Shown here piece by piece: positions 17,216 to 26,290 of a stretch of 64,000 nt of DNA. Location of the stretch: assembly GCA_026710795.1 (NCBI GenBank), contig JAPOQK010000032.1:62001-126000 (forward strand), in the 5' to 3' direction. The DNA comes from Candidatus Poribacteria bacterium. Lineage in GTDB: Bacteria; Poribacteria; WGA-4E; WGA-3G. Within the stretch, counting starts at the first letter, position 1; each line of letters opens with the position of its first letter. The notes beneath the pieces are model-generated. The model did no database searches. It was not told the origin of the DNA and saw only the letters and a list, made by a program, of their open reading frames with translations. A program made the translations under genes and the position numbers.

Positions 17216-17986
17216 ATGAAACAGTTAGTATCTTTTATTCTATGTATGACATTGATATTCTCGTTTTCACTTGTGAGTGATGCAATTAAGGACGATGCAA
17301 TGGTACTCTATCTATCGTTCGATGAGGGAAATGGGAAGGATGTTGAGGACCTGAGTGGTAAAGGTAATAATGGCACACTTCAAGGTGATGTCAAATGGAT
17401 GCAGAACGGAAGAATCAACTCAGCGGTGTTTTTCAATGAACAGGTTCAGCAAGGAGTTGTTGCAGTCAAAGCCTCAAATTCCCTTGCAATAACTAAGAGC
17501 TTGACGATGGAAGTATGGATATATCCACAAAGTATTGGTGATTATCGCAATGTGCGTGGACAGGCGAATCCACACACCTATTATCTGAGCATACATCAAG
17601 GTAAACCATCAGTATGGATAGGAAGCGGAGGTGCTGGTGGACGGACATGGAACAGTGCTAAGAGCAGTATCACACTCAATAAATGGTCACATGTTGCTGC
17701 TGTTTACGAGTTCAATAAGGAACTTAGGTTTTATATCAACGGAAAACATGATCAGACACATAAACTTGAAGGTGAAATTCCTGTTTCTCAAGCAGATCAC
17801 TGGTTTGGCAATCGCTTAGATGGTGATTGGCCTTACAAAGGGATGCTTGATGAATTTGTCATATATAACCGTGTCCTAACTGAAGCTGAGATCCAACAAG
17901 ATATGAATCAGGTCTTGAGTGTGTCGCCATTAGAAAAGGCTGCAACGACCTGGGGGTTGATCAAAAAAGATAGAAATGTTGACTAA
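17216..17986 (+). CDS. Secreted LamG (concanavalin A-like) domain protein
   Basis: The 256-residue product has a signal peptide (about 1-22) and one LamG/laminin-G-like jelly roll. Typical strands are ALVLYLSFDEGNGK-like, DLSGKGNNGTLQGDVKW (about 43-60), LTMEVWIYPQS, WSHVAAVYE and the closing LDEFVIYNRVLTEAEI. It probably binds carbohydrate or matrix outside the cytoplasm. The short C-terminal tail (LEKAATTWGLIKKD) resembles that of the second LamG protein at 51774. GGAGGG precedes the ATG. Its last 11 bases overlap the next gene. Confidence 0.85.
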   Translation: MKQLVSFILCMTLIFSFSLVSDAIKDDAMVLYLSFDEGNGKDVEDLSGKGNNGTLQGDVKWMQNGRINSAVFFNEQVQQGVVAVKASNSLAITKSLTMEVWIYPQSIGDYRNVRGQANPHTYYLSIHQGKPSVWIGSGGAGGRTWNSAKSSITLNKWSHVAAVYEFNKELRFYINGKHDQTHKLEGEIPVSQADHWFGNRLDGDWPYKGMLDEFVIYNRVLTEAEIQQDMNQVLSVSPLEKAATTWGLIKKDRNVD

Positions 17987-18689
17987 ACTGACTCCCAATT
18001 TGTTTACTTGGTCAGAAATTCACGGTGCAGCGCGGAGTCAAGCATATAACTGGAACAGTTTTTTCGTGTACCACGAGAGCAACAGTATCCGAGCATTAAT
18101 TGATCCGCTCCCACTCTCAGAAAGTGAGATTCAATGGCTTGAAAAACTTGGCGGTCCAACGCATATAATACTAACTTGTACCTATCATGAAAGGTGTTTG
18201 AAAAAATACAAACATAAATGGGGATGTGAGGTGTTGCTTCATGAAAATCAGGTGCAAGAAGTTGAATTTGCATTTGATAATACGTTTGCAGACAGAGATG
18301 TGCTTTGGGATTTCATTGAAGTCGTGCGTGTACCGGATGTCCGCCATGTTGAGGAGGTTAGTTTCTACTTAAGATCTCACGGGGGAGAATTCATCTTTGG
18401 TGATCTGCTCAGTGGTGGCAGAAAAGACAAGGGCATTCCAGATGGAAAGGTCGGAATTAACGCGCCTGAATATTTGGTAAATCTTGACAAAGCACGTTTA
18501 TCCCTCAGAATGTTGCTACAGTTTGAGTTTGATCTTATGTGTTTCGGTCATGGATCGCCGGTTGTTCACGGTGCTAAGGATGTTTTGAAACACTTTATTG
18601 AATGTGATGCCACATGGAAAAAGTTGTCTCGAAAACGTGAAGAAGGCTTTCGTGCTAACCCAGCACTTAGGAAGCTGCACTGTACCTAA
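17976..18689 (+). CDS. Metallo-beta-lactamase-fold protein with degenerate metal site
   Basis: The 237-residue product is shaped like an MBL hydrolase: SFFVYHESNSIRALIDPLPLS (strands 1-2), the segment THIILTCTYHERCLKKY where the HxHxDH motif normally sits, GEFIFGDLLSGG (about 132-143; the Asp ligand region) and a late FGHGSPV with the last histidine. The HxHxDH motif is reduced to a single histidine (His71), so catalysis by two zinc ions is doubtful. ATG at 17976 overlaps the end of the LamG gene, suggesting translational coupling. Function unknown. Confidence 0.7.
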   Translation: MLTKLTPNLFTWSEIHGAARSQAYNWNSFFVYHESNSIRALIDPLPLSESEIQWLEKLGGPTHIILTCTYHERCLKKYKHKWGCEVLLHENQVQEVEFAFDNTFADRDVLWDFIEVVRVPDVRHVEEVSFYLRSHGGEFIFGDLLSGGRKDKGIPDGKVGINAPEYLVNLDKARLSLRMLLQFEFDLMCFGHGSPVVHGAKDVLKHFIECDATWKKLSRKREEGFRANPALRKLHCT

Positions 18690-18743
18690 CAAACGAATGC
18701 TGTCTAATTCTAACGATGGTAACCTTAAGGAAATGAAAAAGGT

Positions 18744-19442
18744 ATGTTTCATGTTAGATTAGCACAGCAAGATGATGCAGAAGCAATCCACCGAATATTA
18801 CAGGAGACGTGGGGAGAATCTCTTCTTTTTGATGTGTTCGTGGATCACATTTCAGCGCCTGAACACCAAGTCTTTGTTGCAGAAGAGGCTGGCGAAGTGT
18901 CAGGTTTTCTTTCCGCTTTTCTGGTGTCCAGTACGCCCCTTCGTTGGGAAATAGATCTAATTATCGTTCGCTCTGCAAGTCAGGGGAAGGGTATTGGGAC
19001 CTCTCTTATTGAGGAAGCATTAACCTACGGGTCAAATTTGGGAGCATATTGTGCCAAGGCATCAATCCGAGTCGATAACCATGCAAGCCAACGGGCATTT
19101 TGTAAGGCTGGTTTTACAACGGATGCTCAAGAGTATAGTCTTTTCCTTTGGGATCCATTGGTTTGCAAGTCCGCGACCAATGTGCCAGAGACTGTCCATT
19201 TTATATCTGTTAATACATTATTCTATCGTGGATTATGGATTGAAGGATTTTTTGAGTCTCAGTTATCCTTAAAGGAACAACATAATGTGATTTGGGCAGC
19301 ACGAAGTTGTATTTCTCATGAGAGTCGGTTAGACACAGGTATGTTTATCCCAAACAGTCATAAACAAACTATTGCGCCTGATTTATTAGCCTCCGCCGCT
19401 GATCACGGTCAATACCATCACTGGTATTACACATTCAAGTAG
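18744..19442 (+). CDS. GNAT-family N-acetyltransferase with extra C-terminal segment
   Basis: A 232-residue product. Residues 1-135 form a GNAT fold with the acetyl-CoA-binding SASQGKGIGTSLIEEAL (Q-x-x-G-x-G, about 76-92) and the CAKASIRVDNHASQRAFCKAGF segment typical of motif B. The last about 95 residues (VHFISVNTLFYRGLWIEGFF ...) are not part of the minimal fold and are not recognised. Acceptor substrate unknown. Confidence 0.8.
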   Translation: MFHVRLAQQDDAEAIHRILQETWGESLLFDVFVDHISAPEHQVFVAEEAGEVSGFLSAFLVSSTPLRWEIDLIIVRSASQGKGIGTSLIEEALTYGSNLGAYCAKASIRVDNHASQRAFCKAGFTTDAQEYSLFLWDPLVCKSATNVPETVHFISVNTLFYRGLWIEGFFESQLSLKEQHNVIWAARSCISHESRLDTGMFIPNSHKQTIAPDLLASAADHGQYHHWYYTFK

Positions 19443-19540
19443 CGGAATAATTAGCTGCTTCATCCTTATCAAAAACTAATCACACTATGACGAATACAAC
19501 CATGAAGACTCTGAACAATTTATATTAAGGAGACATATCT

Positions 19541-20338
19541 ATGAACAAATTAAGATTTGCATGTCATTTAATCCAGTTTGGTGGTGAGCAAGGTGATAAT
19601 CCAGAAAAAGTGTTACGTGAAGTGGCTGATGCTGGTTGGGAAGGTGCAGAAAGTGTGCCTTTTGAAGGGGCAGATGGACTTGTTGAAATTGCAACGCTTG
19701 CACGGAGTTTAGGACTTCATATCGTCAATGCAGGCGGTCCCGGTCTTGACAGAATCAGGTATAATATCACACTCGGTAATAATGCATCAGAAGTTCCAGC
19801 ACTACGACGTGGTGAATGGGGTGGTGCAAATCCAAGCGATGAAGATATAGAAAAAGCTGCCCGAACCCTTGATGATGTACTTGCATTCTGTGACGCACAC
19901 CAAATTAAAGGTTTCCACCACGCACATCTCGGCACATTGATAGAGACGGTTGAAGATGCAGAAAGACTCTTGTCAGTGGCACCGAGTCTATGGTTGCTTT
20001 TTGATACAGGACACATGCTTGCTGCAGGGAGCGATCCGATGCGTGTATTTGATAGTGAATTGCTTCGTAATCGGATTGGACATGTGCATCTCAAAGACTG
20101 TCATGCCGACGACCCAGAAACTTGGGATTATAGAAAACAACGTTTTGGAGAGAAGGCACGTTTTGCAGAACTCGGTGCTGGTAATCTTGGTTTAGATGTG
20201 AAAGCAGTCCTTGAAGGACTTGAATCAGTCGGTTATGATGGATGGGTGTCAGTAGAACTCGACCGTCCATATCCACCGAAACCTGCTGCTGAAGCTGCAG
20301 TAGCAAATCGCGAATATTTGCGTAGTTTAGGGTATTAA
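19541..20338 (+). CDS. Sugar phosphate isomerase/epimerase (xylose isomerase-like TIM barrel)
   Basis: The 265-residue TIM barrel belongs to the AP endonuclease 2 / xylose isomerase-like family. The metal-site strands are visible as GFHHAHLGTLIE (about 125-136), LWLLFDTGHMLAAGSD (about 150-165), IGHVHLKDC (about 180) and GWVSVELD near the C-terminus (Glu, Asp, His ligands). Start ATG with AAGGAGAC upstream. Such enzymes interconvert keto and aldo sugars or inosose intermediates; the substrate cannot be fixed. A second member is at 44435. Confidence 0.85.
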   Translation: MNKLRFACHLIQFGGEQGDNPEKVLREVADAGWEGAESVPFEGADGLVEIATLARSLGLHIVNAGGPGLDRIRYNITLGNNASEVPALRRGEWGGANPSDEDIEKAARTLDDVLAFCDAHQIKGFHHAHLGTLIETVEDAERLLSVAPSLWLLFDTGHMLAAGSDPMRVFDSELLRNRIGHVHLKDCHADDPETWDYRKQRFGEKARFAELGAGNLGLDVKAVLEGLESVGYDGWVSVELDRPYPPKPAAEAAVANREYLRSLGY

Positions 20339-20416
20339 CGGAGACTTGATCATCCTTACCGAGGACATCCACTTTAATCATTTACATTTGGAATTTTGAT
20401 GGTAAGGAATTAACAA

Positions 20417-21385
20417 ATGACAAGCAGAAATAACGGAGTGAAAGAAACCATGCCAACCCAACTTATGAAGAAACATAGATACTCTATATTAATAACCATT
20501 TTAATGATATTCTGTATATCATTTGGATTAACACAAGACCTACCTTCACAAGTACCGGATGTGAAACATGTTGTAATCATTGGGTGTGATGGAATGAGTC
20601 CTTCCGGTATCCAGAAAGCGAATACCCCGAATTTGGATTCGCTCATGAAAAAGGGGGCATATACCATGTACGCTCGTGCTGTAATGCCAACATCAAGCAG
20701 TCCAAATTGGGCTTCCCTGATTATGGCAGCAGGACCCGAACAACATGGTATCACCTCTAACAGTTGGAAACCCGATAACCATGCACTCGCTCCTATAGCA
20801 GTAGGACCAGAAGGTATTTTCCCTACAATCTTCGGTGTCCTACGTAAACAGCAACCAACTTCCGTAATTGCCTGCTTTCACGATTGGGGTGGTATTGGAA
20901 TATTATTAGAAAGAAAAGCCTTTGATGTCATTGAGGATACGGAAGGTCCTATCAACACCACCGAACATGCAATCGAATATTTCAAGGAGAAAAAACCTAC
21001 ACTTACTTTCATTCACCTTGACCACATAGATCATGCTGGACATCAACATGGTTATGTTTCACCAGAATATAATAAATCCATAGAAGAAGCTGATCGACTT
21101 ATCGGTGAGACTATTCAAGGACTCATAGCTGCAGAAATGCTGGATCAAACAATACTTATTATCACCTCTGATCATGGAGGTGTAGGAAAAGGTCATGGCG
21201 GAGCGTCAATGGCAGAGGTCGAGATTCCTTGGATTATATCTGGTCCGGGAATTGTTCACGCAAAAGAACTGAAATCTTTTGTGAATATCTACGATACTGC
21301 TGCGACAGTTGCCCATATCTTTGATTTGTCCACACCTGACTGCTGGATCGGAAAGCCAGTGTTGGAAGCATTTAGTTCTCAGTAA
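20417..21385 (+). CDS. Secreted type I phosphodiesterase / nucleotide pyrophosphatase (alkaline phosphatase superfamily)
   Basis: 322 residues from ATG 20417 (AAGGA upstream); an ATG at 20450 is a possible alternative. An N-terminal hydrophobic stretch (about 22-40) is a signal peptide or anchor. The metal and nucleophile motifs are present: VVIIGCDGM (Asp58), PTSSSPNWAS (a serine at the nucleophile position), FIHLDHIDHAGHQHG and ITSDHGGVGKGHGG. These bind two zinc ions and hydrolyse phosphodiester or pyrophosphate bonds. The most likely site is the periplasm. It is the last gene of the plus-strand run and faces gamma-glutamyltranspeptidase. Confidence 0.87.
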   Translation: MTSRNNGVKETMPTQLMKKHRYSILITILMIFCISFGLTQDLPSQVPDVKHVVIIGCDGMSPSGIQKANTPNLDSLMKKGAYTMYARAVMPTSSSPNWASLIMAAGPEQHGITSNSWKPDNHALAPIAVGPEGIFPTIFGVLRKQQPTSVIACFHDWGGIGILLERKAFDVIEDTEGPINTTEHAIEYFKEKKPTLTFIHLDHIDHAGHQHGYVSPEYNKSIEEADRLIGETIQGLIAAEMLDQTILIITSDHGGVGKGHGGASMAEVEIPWIISGPGIVHAKELKSFVNIYDTAATVAHIFDLSTPDCWIGKPVLEAFSSQ

Positions 21386-21430
21386 CCCTTGTGTCTGTTA
21401 AATCACCGATTACCTTAAATATAATAACTT

Positions 21431-21452
21431 CTTACGTAAGATTATTACTTTA
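21431..21452. other. Hairpin between convergent genes
   Basis: A palindrome centred on TCTTACGTAAGA, with AT-rich flanks that extend the stem, lies in the 94-nt gap between the phosphodiesterase and gamma-glutamyltranspeptidase genes. It could terminate transcription from either side, but the stem is AT-rich and no clear T tract follows. Confidence 0.3.
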
Positions 21453-21479
21453 CAATATTTTTCAGATTAATAGTAAAGT

Positions 21480-23096
21480 TTATGAAAGTCCAGCAGCATG
21501 TCTTCGTGTGGCTGGGTCACCAGCAGCATAAAATGTTCCACTATCCTGATCGACGTATATCATAACAGGTACTGCAATAGGATTTGAATGTGCATTTACC
21601 TTATGTCCACGTGAAGCAAGATCTTCTCTGACTTTTTCACTCACACTATCATTTATGGTTAATGAACCTGCTTGTTTAAATGTCTGTTCTCGATTTGGAT
21701 TGGGGTCAAAAGAATCTTGATGATGTGCGGTAGCAAAACGTGGTGTAGTGACTGCCTCTTCTGGACTTAAATCAAATTCAATAAAGTTAAGAAGTAAGTT
21801 CATCGTTGTTTGGTCCTGCAAATCCCCTCCTGCGACACTGATTGCTAATACAGGAGCACCATCCTTCAGAACAAGAGTAGGTGTAAGTGTGATTCTTGGA
21901 CGTTTCCCCGGTTGGATACAATTTGGATGTCCTTGGGTTGTATTGAGACTACGTAAACGATTACCATAACTGACACCCGTTGAACCACCCAGATTCTCTT
22001 CAAAGTAAACATTTGCACTCGGTGTTGCAGAAACTACATTGCCCCATCTATCTGCAACGACACACGTTGTCGTTCCACCGATACCGGGACGAAAAACACC
22101 ACCTGATTTCAGTGGTTTCATATTATCTACATCACCCGGCATTGCTTGAAGAGACGCTTTTGCCATATCAATTAACGGTCTACGTATTTCAGTATATTCA
22201 TCGGAGAGCAAGGTTGTCATAGGAACATCAACAAAATCAGGATCAGCATAATACTCATCTCTGTCAGCCATTGCCAACTTAATTGCTTCAATTACTGTGT
22301 GTACATAGTCTGCAGAGAAATGTCCCATATCACTAAGGTTGAACCCATCTAATAAACGTAGGGCTTGAAGCAGGTAGGGACCTTGTGTCCACGTACCACA
22401 CTTGCACACTGTGTATCCACGATACTCCACTGTTACAGGATCTTCAATAAGCGTGACATGAGCAGCAAGGTCATTCTTACGAAGAAACCCTCCGTTTTGT
22501 ATGTAGAACTGTTCTAATTCATCTGAAATATCACTTTCAGCACCGTTACGTCCATAAAACCGATCGCTTGCGGCTTGCACTTTTTGTTCTCGTGTTCCAG
22601 TAGTTTTCTGTTCCTCATCAACCATTCTACGCAGTGTGATTGCCAGATTTGAATGCCACTCGGCATCACCGTGATCAAGTATTTCAAGAGTTGGATTGAC
22701 AATTTCTTCAAACGATTTCGTTCCGTACACCTTTAAGGTTGTCGTACATAGGTCAACAACCGATGGAACTGGTGCCATCTTAATATCTCCGTTAGGTATA
22801 CCGTTTTCCATATACCAATCTATAGCTTTTTGAGATAAAGGAGCACGTCCCTGCCCAGAGAGAGATTTTACCTCTTTCTTTTTTGCATCATAAATGAGGA
22901 GCGGGACCTCCCCACCAATGGAACATTCACCATGGTCGGTTACATTGAGAGCAAGAATGGTTGCTGCGGCTGCATCAGCAGCATTTCCACCTGATTCCAA
23001 TATTTCAATCCCTGCTGCGACTGCTTTAGCACCACCGGCAGCAACAACCCCTGTTTTACTTTCAGCTTTCCAGTTCATATTTTGTGTGTTTGCCAT
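21480..23096 (-). CDS. ggt: Gamma-glutamyltranspeptidase family protein
   Basis: The 538-residue Ntn-hydrolase precursor begins with GVVAAGGAKAVAAGIEILESGGNAADAAAAT (about 16-46), the usual N-terminus of the large subunit. The self-cleavage site and nucleophile is Thr342 in GIGGTTTCVVADRWGNVVSATPS, followed by the small-subunit motif RPRITLTPTLVLKDG. It hydrolyses or transfers gamma-glutamyl groups, for instance from glutathione. There is no recognisable signal peptide at this start, although many family members are periplasmic, so it may be cytoplasmic or act on another substrate. It lies 30 nt downstream of the membrane protein on the same strand. Confidence 0.88.
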   Translation of the reverse strand: MANTQNMNWKAESKTGVVAAGGAKAVAAGIEILESGGNAADAAAATILALNVTDHGECSIGGEVPLLIYDAKKKEVKSLSGQGRAPLSQKAIDWYMENGIPNGDIKMAPVPSVVDLCTTTLKVYGTKSFEEIVNPTLEILDHGDAEWHSNLAITLRRMVDEEQKTTGTREQKVQAASDRFYGRNGAESDISDELEQFYIQNGGFLRKNDLAAHVTLIEDPVTVEYRGYTVCKCGTWTQGPYLLQALRLLDGFNLSDMGHFSADYVHTVIEAIKLAMADRDEYYADPDFVDVPMTTLLSDEYTEIRRPLIDMAKASLQAMPGDVDNMKPLKSGGVFRPGIGGTTTCVVADRWGNVVSATPSANVYFEENLGGSTGVSYGNRLRSLNTTQGHPNCIQPGKRPRITLTPTLVLKDGAPVLAISVAGGDLQDQTTMNLLLNFIEFDLSPEEAVTTPRFATAHHQDSFDPNPNREQTFKQAGSLTINDSVSEKVREDLASRGHKVNAHSNPIAVPVMIYVDQDSGTFYAAGDPATRRHAAGLS

Positions 23097-23126
23097 ACCT
23101 TTTCCTATATAAATTTTGAAGATTAA

Positions 23127-25220
23127 TCATTTCTCAGTTTCTTCACGGAGATTATTGAGTATGTTGTCATCAATAGATTTAATGGTAAATCCACTCCATA
23201 CCCACATACGATTTCTACCTTTACCACTCTTATAAATTACTTGAGTCAGTTGTTCATCAATCACATTGATAATATAACGCTCTTCAATTCCCTTACTTCC
23301 CACAGGGATGTATAATTCCTTGATTCTCCTCTCGCCATTTGCTAATAGGTTTACTTCTAAAGGATTAGATTCACTACCACCAAAATAGCAAATTACCTCA
23401 TACGTTCCATTCGGTAGTGTGACCCGAAAAACTGCATCTTCCTTACCCATAATACTGTCATCATACAACTGTTGTTCTTGTGAATCACCTTTATAACCAC
23501 TTTTGACTGACTTTGTCAACCAACCGTATTTTCCATCAGTGTAGTTTGTATCAGTATGTACTGGAATATATCCAGGAATGGTCTGTGCTCCATTGGGTTG
23601 CATGTCAAATGCATAAACGGCTTCATCTTTTACTGTCACTGGATCTTGTATGATACGTTTTTGCTTATATAAACGATTGTATTCATTAGAATCAATGAGA
23701 TCATACTCCTCCTCAAGTCCTTCAACATCATCATATTCTGTCCTCCATACAATGATGTAATCTGATGGTAATTCCTTCTGCTTATACCGTAAAGGAAAAT
23801 GATCTGTATTTGCTTCGTAGTTGTTTAGATATGCAATTCCCATCTCAACTATCAATAAACATTCAATATGTCCAAAAGGTTCAACATATTTCGGTACATA
23901 TCCAAGCGAATCTGACATGCCACCCCATTCTCCCGGAAAACTTGAAAGTATAGTGTGCTTTTCATTAATACCTTCTAAAGAGAGTGCATTGGTGATGTCA
24001 TGATTCAACTTCGTATATGTGTGTACATTGTAACCAATATGCAATAAAGACAGTAAAATGATAACACCTGTCATGATGTAGTTGATATACCGGTGTAGAT
24101 TCATAGAGAAAAAAGGCAGTAAGATGAGGAATATGTAAATATGAAATCGATCATTGATCCAACCCCCACTATAACCAGACCAAGGCGACATGAAATACAG
24201 TGCTGTAACAAGGGCTGTTAATATCAAGAAACCATCAGTTATAGTTATAATACCGATCCAATGACGTAAACCTGATGATTCAGATTGATTTCGATATTTC
24301 CCCATCCTGTTGATTACTGTAATTATAATTGATATAGCGAATGCAATCAGTAATATTTGTCCTATTAACACATGTTCATCCCGAAATGAAACCAATGATT
24401 TCATTGAGAGGAAGTAGTTAATCAACCATTCAAAACCCCGATGGTCACCCTCACTTCCATGTGTATGAACAAGGTAAATGTAATAAGTGAAAAGTATACA
24501 ATATGCGGGTAGAAGGACTAAGGCGAAAAGTAATGATGGTTTTAGTTTAATCCCAAATTCCTTCAATCTTTGCATAAGTGTATGTGTCATTTTCGGTCCG
24601 CTAAATGTCTTCTGAAGGTAATTATATAGAGATGAGAATAGTAAAAGGACGGTAAGTGATATGAGAAGTAGTGCATAAGAATGGTAGTGTGTGAAATAAG
24701 TTGCAATCAGGAATATATATATCACACTGATGCGCTTCCAATTTATATTGTCCTTGACTTTCCACCAGTATCCTAATGTAAAGAAGTAAAGTGACATACT
24801 CAGAACAAAGTTATAAAATCCCATGTGCAGTAAATAGTTATAAGCAAAAATAAAACCAACAAAACCGAATAAAATATTATTTTTCTGTACATTGTTGAGA
24901 AAATAGAAAAGAGATAAGGGCAGGAGACCAATGCAAAGTGAAAGAACAATCTTTTCACATACAATCGGTGGGAAAATATACATTAACGAGGCTAATAAGA
25001 CATGCGATGTCCAGTTAGGAAACAGTGTCTTATTCAATTCATATACTTCACGCAATCGGTAGTTTTCATGTTTATGATATTCTTTCAGAATATATGCGTT
25101 ATAGATATGACTTGCACCATCCTGAGTGGGAAAATATCTAATGCCCCATACTGGAAATAAATGTATCACAAGTAAAACACAGACTGTGAAATATGCTAAA
25201 GTTTTTCTATCAACCTTCAT
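23127..25220 (-). CDS. Multi-pass membrane protein, GT-C glycosyltransferase-like, with C-terminal carbohydrate-binding-like domain
   Basis: A 697-residue protein. Residues 1-420 contain about ten hydrophobic helices with the layout of GT-C (PMT/ArnT-like) transferases: a first helix, then a loop with YFPTQDGASHIYNAY holding an acidic residue (DGASH), then paired helices. Residues about 420-530 form a soluble region, and 530-690 resemble a malectin or CBM35-like galactose-binding sandwich (DGKYGWL, VFRVTLPNGTYEVICYFGG, WVWSGFTIK). A lipid-linked sugar transfer role is inferred from architecture only. The start ATG has AGAGGATAA upstream. Confidence 0.65.
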   Translation of the reverse strand: MKVDRKTLAYFTVCVLLVIHLFPVWGIRYFPTQDGASHIYNAYILKEYHKHENYRLREVYELNKTLFPNWTSHVLLASLMYIFPPIVCEKIVLSLCIGLLPLSLFYFLNNVQKNNILFGFVGFIFAYNYLLHMGFYNFVLSMSLYFFTLGYWWKVKDNINWKRISVIYIFLIATYFTHYHSYALLLISLTVLLLFSSLYNYLQKTFSGPKMTHTLMQRLKEFGIKLKPSLLFALVLLPAYCILFTYYIYLVHTHGSEGDHRGFEWLINYFLSMKSLVSFRDEHVLIGQILLIAFAISIIITVINRMGKYRNQSESSGLRHWIGIITITDGFLILTALVTALYFMSPWSGYSGGWINDRFHIYIFLILLPFFSMNLHRYINYIMTGVIILLSLLHIGYNVHTYTKLNHDITNALSLEGINEKHTILSSFPGEWGGMSDSLGYVPKYVEPFGHIECLLIVEMGIAYLNNYEANTDHFPLRYKQKELPSDYIIVWRTEYDDVEGLEEEYDLIDSNEYNRLYKQKRIIQDPVTVKDEAVYAFDMQPNGAQTIPGYIPVHTDTNYTDGKYGWLTKSVKSGYKGDSQEQQLYDDSIMGKEDAVFRVTLPNGTYEVICYFGGSESNPLEVNLLANGERRIKELYIPVGSKGIEERYIINVIDEQLTQVIYKSGKGRNRMWVWSGFTIKSIDDNILNNLREETEK

Positions 25221-25384
25221 ATTATTTATCCTCTTATAACCTATATATGCAATTCATACCTGAATAATCTTTATTCTAATAGAATTTGTAATATGAATCA
25301 ACATGCAAGACAGATATTGCAGGGTTATTTAGTTTTCGGTTTTTTCGGATATATTTTTGACAATTCAATTATAATCTCTTGTTG

Positions 25385-25567
25385 GTCGGGTAGAGAGAAG
25401 CGAAACCTATGTCTGTTAATCTACCGTTACATTGTTTATCAGTATGTGCTAAAAAGTGTGACCTTTTGCACGTCACCTGTGACTTAAAGAATTCAGTCAG
25501 GATAAGGAATGTGACGCGAATTTCGCTTTTTTTATTTGCTCCTTTTTGGTCTTTTTCTTCTCTTGAC
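25385..25567. repeat. Dispersed repeat, copy 2 (core only)
   Basis: The segment carries the same landmarks as 13330-13500: ACATTGTTTATCAGTATGTG, GCTAAAAAGTGTGAC, GTCAGGATAAGGAATGTGAC and GCGAATTTCGCTTTTTTT. The flanks differ from the long copies. An open frame runs through it on the minus strand (25369-25989) but is built from repeat DNA. Confidence 0.7.
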
Positions 25568-25815
25568 TTACCTTGGGTTTCTGATCGTGTCATCATTTTT
25601 GCGAAGGATTTGACGGCGAATTGTTTGTGTATGTCATTGAATTTCATCGGAATATTCCTCCATATAAGGTTACCGTATGGTAACTTTTTTTGACATAACG
25701 GTAACTTTTGGTAGAATTGGTCTAATGTTAGTTTCCATCTGGGTTTTCGGGTTGTTTTCATCGGTTTTTTCTGGTTGAAAAAAAAATAATTTTGGTAACC
25801 TTTTTTGGATATTTG

Positions 25816-25893
25816 TCGGAGGTCGCTTTGCTCGCTCCGACCTACGAAGAGATAAAGATGTCGGAGGTCGCTTTGCTCGCTCCGACCTACGAA
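25816..25893. repeat. Two identical 33-bp palindromic repeats separated by 12 bp
   Basis: 25816-25848 and 25861-25893 are the same 33-bp sequence beginning TCGGAGGTCGCTTTGCTCGC and ending CCGACCTACGAA; the spacer is GAGATAAAGATG. Each unit is an interrupted palindrome. The same unit occurs inverted at 53861-53893, and shorter relatives are at 13260 and 54021. Confidence 0.85.
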
Positions 25894-26050
25894 TACGGTT
25901 ATGTTGGATTTGTTGTTTTGTTTTTTCATAGTGGTAGTATTATAACACGGGGTTGGGTGGGTTGGAAGGGGAAGGTGGGGTCGGAACAATATGTTTCATG
26001 TATGTTTCATGTATGTTTCGGTTTTTTAGATTATTTTTTTGTTTTTAGTT

Positions 26051-26183
26051 GTCAGAATTGCGTGATTTTCTGAATCGCTGAAGGCGCAGAGGACGCAGAA
26101 GGAAGAGGGGAATGTCAGAATTGCGGTATTGTCTGAATCGCTGAAGGCACAGAGGACGCAGAATACACTGAAGGAAGAGGGAA
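26051..26183. repeat. Tandem repeat of a 60-70 bp unit (TGAAGGCACAGAGGACGCAGAA type)
   Basis: Two units, 26051-26112 and 26114-26183, each start with GTCAGAATTGCG and contain CTGAATCGCTGAAGGC, CAGAGGACGCAGAA and GGAAGAGGG. A third diverged unit begins at 26291. A CAGGATTTTCAGGATTTCAG stutter follows at 26193. The 1406-nt gap 25221-26626 consists of such repeats; I see no gene in it. Confidence 0.75.
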
Positions 26184-26232
26184 TGTCTGAACCAGGATTT
26201 TCAGGATTTCAGGATTTACAAATCAACGGTAT

Positions 26233-26251
26233 GAATGCCATTTAGGCATTC
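26233..26251. other. Perfect 7-bp hairpin
   Basis: GAATGCC (26233-26239), loop ATTTA, GGCATTC (26245-26251). It lies in the repeat-rich gap and no function is evident. Confidence 0.5.
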
Positions 26252-26290
26252 CCCGGGATAAGAGGGATTTTTGTGTTGTAAGTGTATATT

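Noticed and set aside
25816-25893. Possible CRISPR-like pair of direct repeats
   Set aside because: Only two units with a 12-bp spacer; the same unit occurs singly and inverted elsewhere and no cas genes are present.
25369-25989. 206-residue minus-strand open frame in the 25.2-26.6 kb gap
   Set aside because: Its translation repeats FVGRSEQSDLR because it reads through the two 33-bp palindromes and then the dispersed repeat; it is repeat-derived and not a gene.
26051-26183. CRISPR array
   Set aside because: Units are adjacent without variable spacers and are themselves imperfect.
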